Source of the DNA: a virus
DNA length: 45,696 nt
IMG/VR virus record: IMGVR_UViG_3300005441_000003
Span: 1-45,696 of that record
Reading direction: 5' to 3' (one strand)
The position numbers were made by a program, and so were the translations under genes. This document shows positions 17,201 to 24,655 of this stretch, piece by piece (positions within the stretch are counted from its first letter, which is position 1; every line of letters begins with the position of its first letter). Below the pieces are notes generated by a model. It had not been told where the DNA came from, searched no databases, and saw only the letters and a list, made by a program, of their open reading frames with translations.

Positions 17201-17470
17201 TTATTTGATCTTCTGCGTCACCTGATACAACGTGCCGTTTGCTTCCACTGTGCAGACGTAGCGTTCACCGCAACCAATTTCATTCATCGCCAACCGCAAG
17301 TCGGCCGGCGTTGCGGCCGCAATCGCGACCGCCCCATCGTCGAATCGCTGATACGAGTACCCGTGACGGTCGACGCGTTCAAATCGTGCGGGATCACTGG
17401 CCGTGACTTTGTGCCGGCAGGAGAACGTCAGACAGGAAACAATGATTAACCCGAGGGTCGCGGCTTTCAT
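17201..17470 (-). CDS. Small lipoprotein-like protein, candidate outer-membrane spanin (89 aa)
   Basis: The N-terminus MKAATLGLIIVSCLTFSC is a hydrophobic signal sequence ending in a Cys that could be lipidated, although the lipobox is imperfect. The rest is a small soluble domain (RHGYSYQRFDDGAVAIAAA). The position between a membrane/coiled-coil protein and the holin fits an outer-membrane spanin subunit. There is no Pro-rich stretch, so this is a candidate only. Confidence 0.5.
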   Translation of the reverse strand: MKAATLGLIIVSCLTFSCRHKVTASDPARFERVDRHGYSYQRFDDGAVAIAAATPADLRLAMNEIGCGERYVCTVEANGTLYQVTQKIK

Positions 17471-17478
17471 GGCGTCAC

Positions 17479-17643
17479 TTAACGTAAGGGCTCCGCAAAA
17501 TCGCGCAGCCGTTCAATTTCTTTCGCGTGAGTCTCAACCTTTTCCTCGAGGCGTCCGAACCGATTGGACAGCGACAGCACCTTGAGTAGCGTGGGGACCG
17601 CAACAGCCAGCACGGCGATAATCAAACCGGTGTCGAGGTTCAT
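17479..17643 (-). CDS. Membrane/coiled-coil protein, candidate inner-membrane spanin (54 aa)
   Basis: Reading from ATG 17643 gives one N-terminal transmembrane helix (MNLDTGLIIAVLAVAVPTLL) followed by a heptad-like charged helix (NRFGRLEEKVETHAKEIERL) and a stop at 17479. This topology is that of inner-membrane spanins (Rz-like), although it is short. The ATG overlaps the upstream stop as TGATG, and the lipoprotein-like gene follows 8 bp downstream, consistent with a spanin pair. Confidence 0.55.
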   Translation of the reverse strand: MNLDTGLIIAVLAVAVPTLLKVLSLSNRFGRLEEKVETHAKEIERLRDFAEPLR

Positions 17644-18287
17644 CAGTACCCCCGCGCCCTTACCGCAGTGGTCATCGCTTTGTAGTTCGATCCACCGAGG
17701 TTGTACTGGTTGATGCCACCTGCCGCTAATCGCTTCTGGAGTTGCGCCTTCGCCAAATTGGTTTGGCCCTGGACCGTCTGCCCGGTTTTGGCGAGCATCG
17801 ATTTCATGGTTGGGATTTCGTCGGCCTTGATCTTGGGCTTCAGTCGCGAGAGGTCATTCGAGAGCGAATTGCGCCAGGCCGTGATGATCGGCGTCAGGTT
17901 GCCATTTGGGCCGATGGCCTGTTCAACGACTTTGTTTTGTTTAGTGCCTTGCGCCGCGTAGCCCTGCGCATTGGAAAAGAAGTCCGCGATTTCGGTCTCT
18001 AGTTGATCGTTGGCCGCCTGCGCTTGCTTATAGGTGAGCGTGCCCTTTTCTCGGGCTTGCGTGATCGGGTCGATGATGGCAGCGACACGTTTATGGAAGT
18101 CGTCTTGATATTTGCCGGTGAATTCGGAGGCGTAGGGGTGAACTTGCGACTTCTTCCAGATGTACGCGCCCAGCGCCGCGCCCGCACCCAGGAAACCCGT
18201 GGCGAGCGTGCCGCCCAGAGCCACGCCGGCCATACCGCCGCCCTGCCAGAGTCCAGCCCCTTTCAGAATATCCGTCGCGCTTGGCAT
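17643..18287 (-). CDS. Uncharacterised Gly/Ala-rich membrane-associated virion-module protein (214 aa)
   Basis: Residues ~12-45 are a Gly/Ala-rich hydrophobic stretch (MAGVALGGTLATGFLGAGA) that could insert in a membrane. The remainder is helical and Gln/Lys-rich (YKQAQAANDQLETEIADFF, TNLAKAQLQKRLAAGG). I recognise no family. The ATG follows AAAGGCACGG, the same ribosome-site context found before the 2089-aa ejection protein. A minor virion or ejection role is possible. Confidence 0.55.
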   Translation of the reverse strand: MPSATDILKGAGLWQGGGMAGVALGGTLATGFLGAGAALGAYIWKKSQVHPYASEFTGKYQDDFHKRVAAIIDPITQAREKGTLTYKQAQAANDQLETEIADFFSNAQGYAAQGTKQNKVVEQAIGPNGNLTPIITAWRNSLSNDLSRLKPKIKADEIPTMKSMLAKTGQTVQGQTNLAKAQLQKRLAAGGINQYNLGGSNYKAMTTAVRARGY

Positions 18288-18311
18288 CCGTGCCTTTCCA
18301 AGAAAGTGAGC

Positions 18312-18343
18312 CGCGGCAACGTCCCATCGTGGTTGTTGCCGCG
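18312..18343 (-). other. Inverted repeat between small membrane gene and 214-aa gene
   Basis: A 9-bp perfect inverted repeat (CGCGGCAAC/GTTGCCGCG) with a 14-nt loop lies in the 157-bp gap 18288-18444. It lacks a convincing T-run on the minus strand, so it may be a weak terminator or an mRNA processing or stability hairpin. I see no other feature in this gap. Confidence 0.5.
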
Positions 18344-18444
18344 ATCACCGGAGTGTTCACATGAGAGAAACAACGTTCAATCTTTGTTCTATGACGGCGT
18401 CCACTCCCCGCGCAACTGGCGAAAAGGGGTAGGGGGTGGCGATT

Positions 18445-18549
18445 TCAACGTTTCTTTGGTGGTGCCATCAATAGGAGAAGCAGCACCATTCCCACCCAGA
18501 TCCCGGTCAATAAGCCGTGTACCCACCATGCAAACATGTATCCCGTCAT
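18445..18549 (-). CDS. Tiny single-pass membrane protein (34 aa)
   Basis: ATG 18549 overlaps the terminase large-subunit stop as ATGA. The product is one hydrophobic helix (HGLLTGIWVGMVLLLLLMA) followed by PPKKR. The tight coupling and clean membrane helix make it a plausible gene. The role is unknown; a lysis-accessory protein is possible given the lysis genes downstream. Confidence 0.5.
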   Translation of the reverse strand: MTGYMFAWWVHGLLTGIWVGMVLLLLLMAPPKKR

Positions 18550-20057
18550 ATTTCCCGCATGGGATCAAAGTCCCGTTCGGTCTCCATCCGGTTCGGATCG
18601 AAGTCCGTGCGCGCCTTCTGCGTGACCTTCCGTTGTTGCATGCTCCGTCGCGGCATATCCGGTAGCGCGTAGGTTTGGGCGTAACCGTCCGCCATGTCGG
18701 GGGAATGCCCCAGCTTCGCTTTTATCATCTCCTTCGGTTCGACCCAAAGCTTGCCCTCGCGCAGTGTGTACGTTGCCGCCGTAAGTTCTCGTCTCAGGTC
18801 CCGCGTCTTTGGCGTGTCCGGAATTTGTGCGCGTTCGCGAACGTGTTCCGCCAGTTTGAAATGCATGTACGAGCGCAGGTTGAAGAACCGTGGATCCGGC
18901 GACGGTGTCGAGTACACGAGCTCCATTGCCGGATACCCCGCAACAATGAGCTGATCCACCGTTCCCTGTCCCCATCCGCCCGTTTGGTCAATCAGGATAC
19001 GAATACTTGTCGGGTCGTGCGGTTCCCACTTCTGCACGGCCTGGACAATCCGCCCGGCAATGACGGACGTTCGTACGTTGCGCAACGCTTCCGGATTGAA
19101 CCAGACGACGCCCTGCCGCGGGCATAGCATCGACCGATCGTCACCGAAGCGCGCACAGTCCACGCCCAGCCGTTTCTCGGCCCATTCGTACGCATCAATC
19201 CGATAGTGTCGGCGCATCGCGTTTTCGACGTCTTCAATCCCGAGCAGCGCATTGATGGAGGCGGGCGGGAATTCGCCCAAGATCGTTGCTTTAACCCACG
19301 GGTTTTCCCGGCCGTAGAGTTTGATCGCTTCGCGTGCGTTCTCAATGTCGGTACGCTTGCCGCGATCAGGCCGCTCCGGGTCTGCCGTGATCGAGATGGA
19401 ATAGGTCAGGTGCGATTCGATCACGCACGCCTGGTACAGCACACCCTCGAGCGACGTGGGGTTGCCGCCAATTAGGAGCTTTGCCCATTGGTGCTCGCTG
19501 GAGAGGATCTGCTTCGCCACCCGCAACAGCGGTACCGGAATGTCGCCGGCCTCATCGAGAACCGCCATGATGTATTTGCCGTGAATCCCCGACATCGCCC
19601 GGCCTTGCGCTTCCGGATCCGCGCGCTTGGCCCAGGTTCGCGCTTCCACGTACCACGTATCGGGAGCATGTTTGGCAAACAGCCGCGTTGACGTCATGTC
19701 AAAGGCCCGCGTCATGTACTCGCTGCGACTGCGCCACACGGCGATTTCTTTCCAGATGCCCGATTTCAGATTGGCCTGGTCGATCGAGGTCACAATCCCA
19801 ATCGGGTGTTCGGTCGCATCCCGTCCACCGTGACAACCCACAAACCAATTGACCGCCCCGCCAAATGCCGCAGACTTGCCGGCGCCCGTGCAAGCTTTCA
19901 AGGCAATTTGTAATTCCTTTGGATCCTGCGAAGGGAGAACGCGGGCGAAGTCCTCGAGCCACGGTTCCGGGTCCATCTTGATTTCATCGAAGAAGAAGAC
20001 CGCGGGATTCTCGCGCCAGATGCGGACTTGTGCCGCGGCCTTATCGAGCGCGTTCAC
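18546..20057 (-). CDS. terL: Terminase large subunit (503 aa)
   Basis: This is the ATPase/nuclease motor of DNA packaging. Walker A is ACTGAGKSAA at ~55-64 and Walker B is YIMAVLDEAGD with D168/E169. The nuclease domain has GVDCARFGDD near 295, DQTGGWG further on, and HSPDMADGYAQTYA near 470 supplying the acidic cluster. The length is normal. The ATG overlaps the small-subunit stop as ATGA. The packaging mode cannot be told from sequence. Confidence 0.93.
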   Translation of the reverse strand: MNALDKAAAQVRIWRENPAVFFFDEIKMDPEPWLEDFARVLPSQDPKELQIALKACTGAGKSAAFGGAVNWFVGCHGGRDATEHPIGIVTSIDQANLKSGIWKEIAVWRSRSEYMTRAFDMTSTRLFAKHAPDTWYVEARTWAKRADPEAQGRAMSGIHGKYIMAVLDEAGDIPVPLLRVAKQILSSEHQWAKLLIGGNPTSLEGVLYQACVIESHLTYSISITADPERPDRGKRTDIENAREAIKLYGRENPWVKATILGEFPPASINALLGIEDVENAMRRHYRIDAYEWAEKRLGVDCARFGDDRSMLCPRQGVVWFNPEALRNVRTSVIAGRIVQAVQKWEPHDPTSIRILIDQTGGWGQGTVDQLIVAGYPAMELVYSTPSPDPRFFNLRSYMHFKLAEHVRERAQIPDTPKTRDLRRELTAATYTLREGKLWVEPKEMIKAKLGHSPDMADGYAQTYALPDMPRRSMQQRKVTQKARTDFDPNRMETERDFDPMREI

Positions 20058-20557
20058 GGCTTCGCTTTCGCCTGTTCGTAGCTGCGCGCCATGATTTCAC
20101 CGAGACTTTCGGTCGCTCCCAATTCGAGCTTGTCCTTAAACTCGGGCGCTTTCGCTTTGGCGAGCAGTTCCAGTAATCGTTCGGAGAACTTGCGCACCGT
20201 GGCCGGGAATTCAACGGGGTTTCCGTTCTTATCTTTGATGACGTCGCCGTTGTCGTCCAATAGCCGAAACGTCTGAATCCGCCCCTGATAAACGATTGGT
20301 TCTTCCCAGCCGTCAATGGCACGAAGTCGCACGGCATCCCGCACCCGATCAACAAACCGCTCCTGCGCTGCGCCGTATTCCTTCGCGTAACTGTCGGTTT
20401 CGAGCCACCGGTAATGCATGTCTCGCGCAACGCCGGCCGATTCGGCCGCATGCGTAATGGTGCCCAGGCGGGAGTACGCCTCGAGAAACGCCTTCTGCTT
20501 CGCGCGCGTGGGACTGTCGACTTTCGTGCGAGCGCGCGCCGCCTTTTTCTTCAACAC
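20054..20557 (-). CDS. terS: Terminase small subunit (167 aa)
   Basis: A helix-turn-helix at ~20-55 (AKQKAFLEAYSRLGTITHAA, GVARDMHYRWLETD) is followed by a central helical oligomerisation region (VRDAVRLRAIDGWEEPIVYQ) and a C-terminal helical tail. This matches the terS type that recognises phage DNA and regulates TerL. It starts at GTG 20557 with GAGGAAC upstream and overlaps the preceding 61-aa gene by 7 bp. Confidence 0.85.
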   Translation of the reverse strand: MLKKKAARARTKVDSPTRAKQKAFLEAYSRLGTITHAAESAGVARDMHYRWLETDSYAKEYGAAQERFVDRVRDAVRLRAIDGWEEPIVYQGRIQTFRLLDDNGDVIKDKNGNPVEFPATVRKFSERLLELLAKAKAPEFKDKLELGATESLGEIMARSYEQAKAKP

Positions 20558-20736
20558 AGTTCCTCGTGAATGATCAAAAAGTATGGCTCGCCACCAATAA
20601 GGCGCTCGCCGATTTCAATACGCGGGTTACACATGCAGAGCACATCGAAAGCGTGTGCTTCAACGTCAACAACCGGCGCGACGTGCACTTCGCCGACAGT
20701 CTCCATCTCGTACACACCCCATCGGGTTTCGCGCAT
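20551..20736 (-). CDS. Small conserved-type phage protein upstream of terS (61 aa)
   Basis: It has a strong GGGAGG site 5 bases before the ATG. The central part, VLCMCNPRIEIGE then YFLIIHEEL, resembles small phage proteins with a CxCxPRxE...H pattern whose function is not established. The Cys pair and His suggest metal binding. It overlaps terS, so it probably opens the late operon together with the terminase genes. Confidence 0.6.
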   Translation of the reverse strand: MRETRWGVYEMETVGEVHVAPVVDVEAHAFDVLCMCNPRIEIGERLIGGEPYFLIIHEELC

Positions 20737-20743
20737 GCGCCCT

Positions 20744-20784
20744 CCCTGGCGAAAAAGAAATCATTAACGCCACCCCTGGCGAAA
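20744..20784 (-). promoter_or_regulatory. Direct repeats upstream of the terminase operon
   Basis: On the minus strand TTTCGCCAGGG occurs at 20784-20774 and 20754-20744, spaced by exactly 30 bp, in the 76-bp gap between the recombinase and the late operon. They could be sites for a late activator; the second copy also overlaps the GGGAGG ribosome site region. I see no clear -10/-35 pair. Confidence 0.35.
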
Positions 20785-20812
20785 GTGGTGACGGGTATCA
20801 GAACTAAGTCAC

Positions 20813-21433
20813 TTACAGCGCGGCGGAAATAGGGGTTTCGCCACCCGTCGCTTTTGCCTTTCCGCCAATAATCGCGCGTACTGTGCTACGAGATATGCCC
20901 GCTCCGCGGGCGATCTCCGCAATTGGCCGGCCTGCTTCAGCCAGTTCGCATATTCGGCCACGGTTAACGAGTACGGTGGGACGTCCAAACTTCACCCCTT
21001 GTGCTTTCGCACGCGCCATCCCGGCCTTCACCCGTTCGCGAATGACGTCGCGCTCGAGTTCCGCTAGGTTGGCGAACAGCCTGAAGACGAACCGGCCCAT
21101 TGCCGTCGTCGTGTCCGTCGCCTCATGCAAACTGACAAAGTTAATGCCGAGGCTTTCGAACGTGTCGCATGCCCGAATCAAATGCAGCGTGCTACGTGCA
21201 AACCGGTCGTACCGCCACACCATCACGACATCGAACTTCCGCTTGGCCGCGTCCTTCATCAGCCGATCGAGTTGCGGGCGCCGATCCTTTGCCCCACTCC
21301 AACCAAGGTCGACATATTCATCGACGATCTGCCATTCCCGGCGTTGCACATCCGCGCGTAAATGGTGCAATTGGGTTTCGGGGTTTTGCCCTTTGTCGTC
21401 GGTGGAGACGCGGGCATAGAGCGCGACTCTCAT
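20813..21433 (-). CDS. Serine recombinase (resolvase/invertase family, 206 aa)
   Basis: The N-terminal catalytic domain begins MRVALYARVSTDD with the nucleophilic Ser in ARVST (residue 10). The conserved DVVMVWRYDRFARS near 70 and GRFVFRLFANLAELERDVIRERV near 112 follow. The C-terminus has a Hin-type helix-turn-helix (GRPIAEIARGAGISRSTVRA). Length is normal for small resolvases and invertases. It is a second site-specific recombinase beside the tyrosine integrase. No obvious invertible segment was found, so a resolvase role or an unlinked target is as likely. It overlaps the upstream gene as ATGA. Confidence 0.88.
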   Translation of the reverse strand: MRVALYARVSTDDKGQNPETQLHHLRADVQRREWQIVDEYVDLGWSGAKDRRPQLDRLMKDAAKRKFDVVMVWRYDRFARSTLHLIRACDTFESLGINFVSLHEATDTTTAMGRFVFRLFANLAELERDVIRERVKAGMARAKAQGVKFGRPTVLVNRGRICELAEAGRPIAEIARGAGISRSTVRAIIGGKAKATGGETPISAAL

Positions 21434-21663
21434 TTGCGCCCCTTCCGCACGCCGGTCTCATACCGCCGCGCCTGCGTCAGTTCTTGAATAATGCAGGCTG
21501 TTTTCTGGATTTGATCGGCCATCGCGCCGGCCAGGAACACGATTTGCTTGGTCCGCACTTCGATACACTCGAGGCGGTCCATTGCCTTTTCGTACTCTTC
21601 GGCCAGGACGTCGTAATCGATTGAGGCCGCGTATCCAACGCGATGCTGGAGGGTGTCGGCCAT
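21430..21663 (-). CDS. Small helical protein of unknown function (77 aa)
   Basis: I chose ATG 21663 (MADTLQHRVGYAAS) because it overlaps the upstream stop (ATGA); longer in-frame extensions run through another gene. The protein is predicted mostly helical (VLAEEYEKAMDRLECIEVRT, MADQIQKTACIIQELTQARR) with a basic tail. I recognise no family. It is coupled to the serine recombinase downstream. Confidence 0.55.
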   Translation of the reverse strand: MADTLQHRVGYAASIDYDVLAEEYEKAMDRLECIEVRTKQIVFLAGAMADQIQKTACIIQELTQARRYETGVRKGRK

Positions 21664-21857
21664 CAGTCGCCCGCCTTCACGTCGGAGATCTTTAGGAGCT
21701 TCATCAGGTATGCGACCTGCGTTTGCAGCGCGGGGTAGTGAAGACTCCACGACAGCACATTCAGGAGGGTGTCCCAATGGCTCGGATTGTTCGAGTCAAA
21801 CGAGCGAATGAATCGCTGCGCAACGACTTCAGCGCGGATCTCTGGAATTGTCCGCAT
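21663..21857 (-). CDS. Small protein of unknown function (64 aa)
   Basis: ATG 21857 overlaps the upstream stop as TGATG; a TTG codon just before it is a less likely start. The sequence (MRTIPEIRAEVVAQRFIRSF, LSWSLHYPALQTQVAYLMKL) is soluble and helical. I recognise no family. It is part of a chain of coupled small genes ending with the serine recombinase. Confidence 0.5.
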   Translation of the reverse strand: MRTIPEIRAEVVAQRFIRSFDSNNPSHWDTLLNVLSWSLHYPALQTQVAYLMKLLKISDVKAGD

Positions 21858-21997
21858 CAATCGTCCGCCGCCTGATCCATCCCGACTTTGGGCGCATGAC
21901 AGCCGTGGGAACCGTAACGGCCGATCGTGACGGGGGTATAGCGCGGGGGTGCCTCTTGGGTTTCGGACTCGTCCTTGTCCTCTGTTTCTGGATCCAT
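21857..21997 (-). CDS. Very small acidic protein (46 aa)
   Basis: An AAGGAGGGG site lies 4 bases before ATG 21997. The product starts MDPETEDKDESETQEAPPRY and ends with a short segment containing GSHGCHAPK. Its acidic N-terminus suggests disorder or DNA mimicry, but no function can be assigned. It is coupled to the next gene by TGATG. Confidence 0.5.
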   Translation of the reverse strand: MDPETEDKDESETQEAPPRYTPVTIGRYGSHGCHAPKVGMDQAADD

Positions 21998-22026
21998 CGC
22001 CCCTCCTTGGGCTTTGGGCTATATGC

Positions 22027-22185
22027 CTACTTACTCTTGATGGCGACTAGGACCGCCAGCAGTAGGACCCAGCAGGCCATCGCTAAAAGACAAATCGAAT
22101 TGGTGCGTTTCATGAGGTCAACGTTGGAATCGGTGGCACCCGCTACCAGGACAAGAAACACCGAGAACGCGATCAATGGAAGCAT
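22027..22185 (-). CDS. Small two-helix membrane protein (52 aa)
   Basis: ATG 22185 overlaps the upstream stop as TAATG. Two hydrophobic segments (LPLIAFSVFLVLVAGA and SICLLAMACWVLLLAVLVAI) are separated by a polar turn with basic residues (DLMKRTN). This is a clean helical-hairpin membrane protein. Holin-like, antiholin-like or exclusion roles are possible. Confidence 0.55.
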   Translation of the reverse strand: MLPLIAFSVFLVLVAGATDSNVDLMKRTNSICLLAMACWVLLLAVLVAIKSK

Positions 22186-22460
22186 TAGGCTACGCCTTCC
22201 GTCACCTTGCGGTGCGTCTTCACTTCATACCGGCCGATGCCGTGAGCACGGAACACTTTGTTCTGCCCTTCGAACACGTCGACGATTTCTTTCAGGTGTC
22301 CGTCCGCCATGTCGACCGGCTTGCTGATGCCCACCGCTTGAACAATGAGATTCATGGTCTCGTCCGACCGCTTCAGCCAGGCAATCCCGGTTTCACGCTG
22401 CTTTTCGTACTTCCGGATCAACCGCCGTTGCTTCCGAAGTAGTTTCTCCGTCTTGGTCAA
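22185..22460 (-). CDS. Small basic protein of unknown function (91 aa)
   Basis: I chose TTG 22460 because GGAGGGG lies 3-4 bases upstream; an earlier TTG at 22472 would overlap this site. The N-terminal half is a basic helix (TKTEKLLRKQRRLIRKYEKQ). The rest contains AVGISKPVDMADGHLKEIVD. I recognise no family. The 3' part of the preceding gene overlaps by 68 bp in another frame. Confidence 0.5.
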   Translation of the reverse strand: MTKTEKLLRKQRRLIRKYEKQRETGIAWLKRSDETMNLIVQAVGISKPVDMADGHLKEIVDVFEGQNKVFRAHGIGRYEVKTHRKVTEGVA

Positions 22461-22644
22461 ACTCCCCTCCAATCTGTGAGACGTGTATGAATCCTGTCCG
22501 GCGAATAGTAGGGTGCCGTTGATCTGACCGAGAGCGTTCTATCAGCTGCACCAGCCGCCGGACAAGCTCGTCATGGCTGAATTCTGCCGGTTTCAGCCCC
22601 GGCTCAAACGCGAGGGAAAGCTGGGTACCTTTCGATCGCGGCAT
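22393..22644 (-). CDS. Small protein of unknown function (83 aa)
   Basis: A strong AGGAGG site lies 7 bases before ATG 22644. The start MPRSKGTQLSLAFEPGLKP is followed by a short charged helix (HDELVRRLVQLIERSRSDQR) and a tail. I recognise no family. It is the first gene of a leftward run ending at the serine recombinase and lies opposite the rightward gene at 22795. Confidence 0.5.
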   Translation of the reverse strand: MPRSKGTQLSLAFEPGLKPAEFSHDELVRRLVQLIERSRSDQRHPTIRRTGFIHVSQIGGEFDQDGETTSEATAVDPEVRKAA

Positions 22645-22671
22645 CGTTGCGCCTCCTGGATTTCACGGTGT

Positions 22672-22692
22672 AAACCGGGCCGTTCCCGGTTT
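22672..22692. other. Hairpin in the 22645-22794 divergent region
   Basis: An 8-bp perfect inverted repeat (AAACCGGG/CCCGGTTT) with a 5-nt loop lies between two diverging genes. On the plus strand it runs into TTTG and overlaps a TTGACA. It could be an operator or weak terminator. No good -10 was seen at standard spacing for either direction. Confidence 0.4.
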
Positions 22693-22794
22693 TGACATCG
22701 CTTCCCCATTCCGCACTTCCACCAGACTGCTATTACGCCCGTCCTTGGCGTTGTATCCTTGCTCATTCGTCCCTATCGAGAAAGGAAGGCTTGA

Positions 22795-23064
22795 ATGCCC
22801 AGAAAAACAACCCGTTCCCATCGTCCAGCGGTGGGTGTTGCCAGCACCCGACAAACCATCAACAACAATCAGATCATCGGAACCGCCTTACGCAATCTGA
22901 CGGCGTCCGCCGATCTCTGCTTGCAGCTCGGCCTGATCAACGAGCAGTGGTACCGTCAAAACATCACCGGTCTGCATATCCGAATGATGACCGGGAGTCC
23001 GTCCACCGCGCAACGGGCCGTCCGTGGTCAAGTCGCACAGTTCCCGGCGTCTGTTGCTTCCTGA
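22795..23064 (+). CDS. Rightward small protein of unknown function (89 aa)
   Basis: AAAGGAAGG lies 5 bases before ATG 22795. The product begins MPRKTTRSHRPAVGVASTRQ and continues with a helical middle (NNQIIGTALRNLTASADLCL, INEQWYRQNITGL). I recognise no family. It is transcribed against the surrounding leftward cluster, which suggests an independently controlled accessory gene. Confidence 0.5.
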   Translation: MPRKTTRSHRPAVGVASTRQTINNNQIIGTALRNLTASADLCLQLGLINEQWYRQNITGLHIRMMTGSPSTAQRAVRGQVAQFPASVAS

Positions 23065-23136
23065 GTTCAATCCGCCCCCGGAATACACGTCGGCTGCCCG
23101 TTCGTCCATGATTGGGTACTGAGTTGTAAGGGGGAC

Positions 23137-23349
23137 ATGAGACCGGGCCTGACGCGGCCTCAAGAATCGGATCGAGTAATAGGAAAAGGGTGCCAATTAA
23201 CATCCGTGTCCTGTCCTCGGGGCGCTTGCCATCATGGGGCGCCTCAGACCTTCCTATCCTCAGGAAGTTGGCGACAGATTACGCCGAACGCGTTTGGTCG
23301 AAAAGCCTGTGTTTACACTATTTTTGTGTACGCGTCTTGCGCACCGTAA
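23137..23349 (+). CDS. Possible rightward ORF, low support (70 aa)
   Basis: AAGGGGGAC precedes ATG 23137 and the frame is open to 23349, overlapping the 3' end of the opposing zinc-finger gene by 32 bp. The composition (MRPGLTRPQESDRVIGKGCQ, CPRGACHHGAP) is not strongly protein-like. If it is not a gene, 23065-23317 is a non-coding stretch holding only a small CTTCCT/AGGAAG hairpin near 23250. Confidence 0.25.
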   Translation: MRPGLTRPQESDRVIGKGCQLTSVSCPRGACHHGAPQTFLSSGSWRQITPNAFGRKACVYTIFVYASCAP

Positions 23350-23686
23350 GGTTGTAGAGGGCCATGTAACACCGCCGTCCGCACACCGTCTTGTGTCGAT
23401 CCTCGGCTAGTACGACGAAGGACTTCCCACAGTTCACGCACTTTTTCAGTACGATCTGATGCCGGCCAGGCGCCGCCGCATCTTCAATTTCAATCTCCAC
23501 GACTTGATTTTCAATCTCGACGATGGCCTTGCTGTCTTCGGTGGTATACGGGGCGGAATATAACTCGTCGACGAGGTTGGCAACGGTCTCGCCGATCTCG
23601 ACCAATAGGGGATCATTCATCAATGTCAGGGGTGCTATCGCTGCATTAATGTCGTGCGCGATCCGTCGCTTGAATTTTCCCAACAC
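23318..23686 (-). CDS. Putative zinc-finger protein (122 aa)
   Basis: The C-terminal third has four spaced cysteines (KKCVNCGKSFVVLAEDRH then TVCGRRCYMALYN), which look like a zinc-binding treble-clef or ribbon. The N-terminal part is helical and acidic. The start is GTG 23686; the ribosome site GGAAGG is 12 bases away, so the start is uncertain. A DNA- or RNA-binding regulator is possible. Confidence 0.5.
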   Translation of the reverse strand: MLGKFKRRIAHDINAAIAPLTLMNDPLLVEIGETVANLVDELYSAPYTTEDSKAIVEIENQVVEIEIEDAAAPGRHQIVLKKCVNCGKSFVVLAEDRHKTVCGRRCYMALYNLTVRKTRTQK

Positions 23687-23829
23687 AAGCTGGTTTGGCC
23701 TTCCTGCCTCCCTTACTTATAAAGACGTAATCCAGAGCTCCCAACACGCAGAATTCTTCTGAGGGGAGTGTAACAAGGTGGGCAAAATCGGGGAGGCCGG
23801 CCGCGGTGCTCACGCAGCCGGCGCGAGGC

Positions 23830-23895
23830 TTACTTCTTCTTGCTGGACGATTTCTTACCGGTGGCCATCGGCCGCTTCTTCGTGCTGGTTGCCAT
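23830..23895 (-). CDS. Tiny Lys/Ser-rich peptide (21 aa)
   Basis: AAAGGAGGG lies 6 bases before ATG 23895. The peptide is MATSTKKRPMATGKK followed by a Ser/Lys tail, ending in TAA at 23830. It is very basic (8 Lys of 21) and likely binds nucleic acid if made. The strong ribosome site is the main support. The flanking 23687-23829 holds no gene I can support. Confidence 0.4.
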   Translation of the reverse strand: MATSTKKRPMATGKKSSSKKK

Positions 23896-23955
23896 TGGAG
23901 CCCTCCTTTCTCAAGAGAGAGAATCGCTCTCGTTGTAGCATTTTGAGAAGGACGC

Positions 23956-24126
23956 ATGCACTACGAAATCAACATCCAGCTGATCGAACGCGACGGGAGC
24001 TACAGCGCGGTGAAGGATTCGAAGCGTGTGACGAAGCTACCGACCATTGAACAGGCGCGTGTGATGATGGGATATCTTGCGGAGCAGGCGAAGGCCGAAC
24101 CCGTACCGGAACCGGTCACGGACTAA
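23956..24126 (+). CDS. Rightward small protein (56 aa)
   Basis: GAGAAGGA lies just before ATG 23956. The product MHYEINIQLIERDGSYSAVK continues as a short beta-alpha sequence (TIEQARVMMGYLAEQAKAEP) and ends at 24126, overlapping the end of the opposing gene by 11 bp. The function is unknown. It is another gene reading against the leftward cluster. Confidence 0.5.
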   Translation: MHYEINIQLIERDGSYSAVKDSKRVTKLPTIEQARVMMGYLAEQAKAEPVPEPVTD

Positions 24127-24313
24127 GCTTCCACAGCTCCTCGAGATCCGCGATCTCGCGGCGACGGTTTTCCTCCCGCTCGTGCCAGTCTTTGAACGCG
24201 GCTCGCCCGTTCTCTTTAATCACGGCAGCCGTCGCTCGCGGACAGAGCTTGCCCATGAACTCAAGGTGAAACCCATCTTCACCGAAACAGATCGGACAGA
24301 TGCTGCCGGACAC
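24116..24313 (-). CDS. Small CxxC protein (65 aa)
   Basis: GTG 24313 follows AAGGAGGGG by 5 bases. The start MSGSICPICFGEDGFHLEF has one CxxC pair and a later Cys and His, suggesting a small metal site, followed by a charged helix (KDWHEREENRRREIADLEEL). I recognise no family. It shares 35 bp with the preceding frame. Confidence 0.5.
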   Translation of the reverse strand: MSGSICPICFGEDGFHLEFMGKLCPRATAAVIKENGRAAFKDWHEREENRRREIADLEELWKLSP

Positions 24314-24419
24314 GATTCCCCTCCTTTAGGCCGCGCTTCACGTAACGAACCAGAGCTGCTTTGAACCAACGCTCCATCGGAAGCGCCCGAATTACCTGGA
24401 GCTGACGACGTTTGTTCAC
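24279..24419 (-). CDS. Small basic protein (46 aa)
   Basis: GTG 24419 overlaps the stop of the preceding gene (GTGA), suggesting coupled translation. The product MNKRRQLQVIRALPMERWFK continues with AALVRYVKRGLKEGNRVRQH and is strongly basic, so nucleic-acid binding is possible. It is short and its frame overlaps the downstream gene. Confidence 0.4.
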   Translation of the reverse strand: MNKRRQLQVIRALPMERWFKAALVRYVKRGLKEGNRVRQHLSDLFR

Positions 24420-24655
24420 CGTCTCAACCTCACGCGCGTGCGAGTTTTGGCGATCAATTCACGCGCCTGGTTCAAGGCCTCAAGATCCTCCGCCTGCAGT
24501 TCCTCTTTGTACTCCGGATGCAGGGTGAGCATGTCGAACTTCAGCATCATTTCGCCAAGCTCGGCGATGAGTCGGTTGTGTCGCTCCTCACGCCGCTTTT
24601 CCTGCTGGAGTGCGTGATCGGAGTCCTGGGAATCCGTGTAATCGTATCTACTCAT
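24416..24655 (-). CDS. Charged helical protein (79 aa)
   Basis: The product starts MSRYDYTDSQDSDHALQQEK and is almost entirely a charged helix (REERHNRLIAELGEMMLKFD, EELQAEDLEALNQARELIAK), probably a coiled coil, with a basic C-terminus. It overlaps the upstream gene by 8 bp. The function is unknown. Confidence 0.5.
   Translation of the reverse strand: MSRYDYTDSQDSDHALQQEKRREERHNRLIAELGEMMLKFDMLTLHPEYKEELQAEDLEALNQARELIAKTRTRVRLRR

Noticed and set aside
22692-22697. TTGACA as -35 of a rightward promoter for the 22795 gene
   Set aside because: No acceptable -10 lies 16-18 bp downstream.
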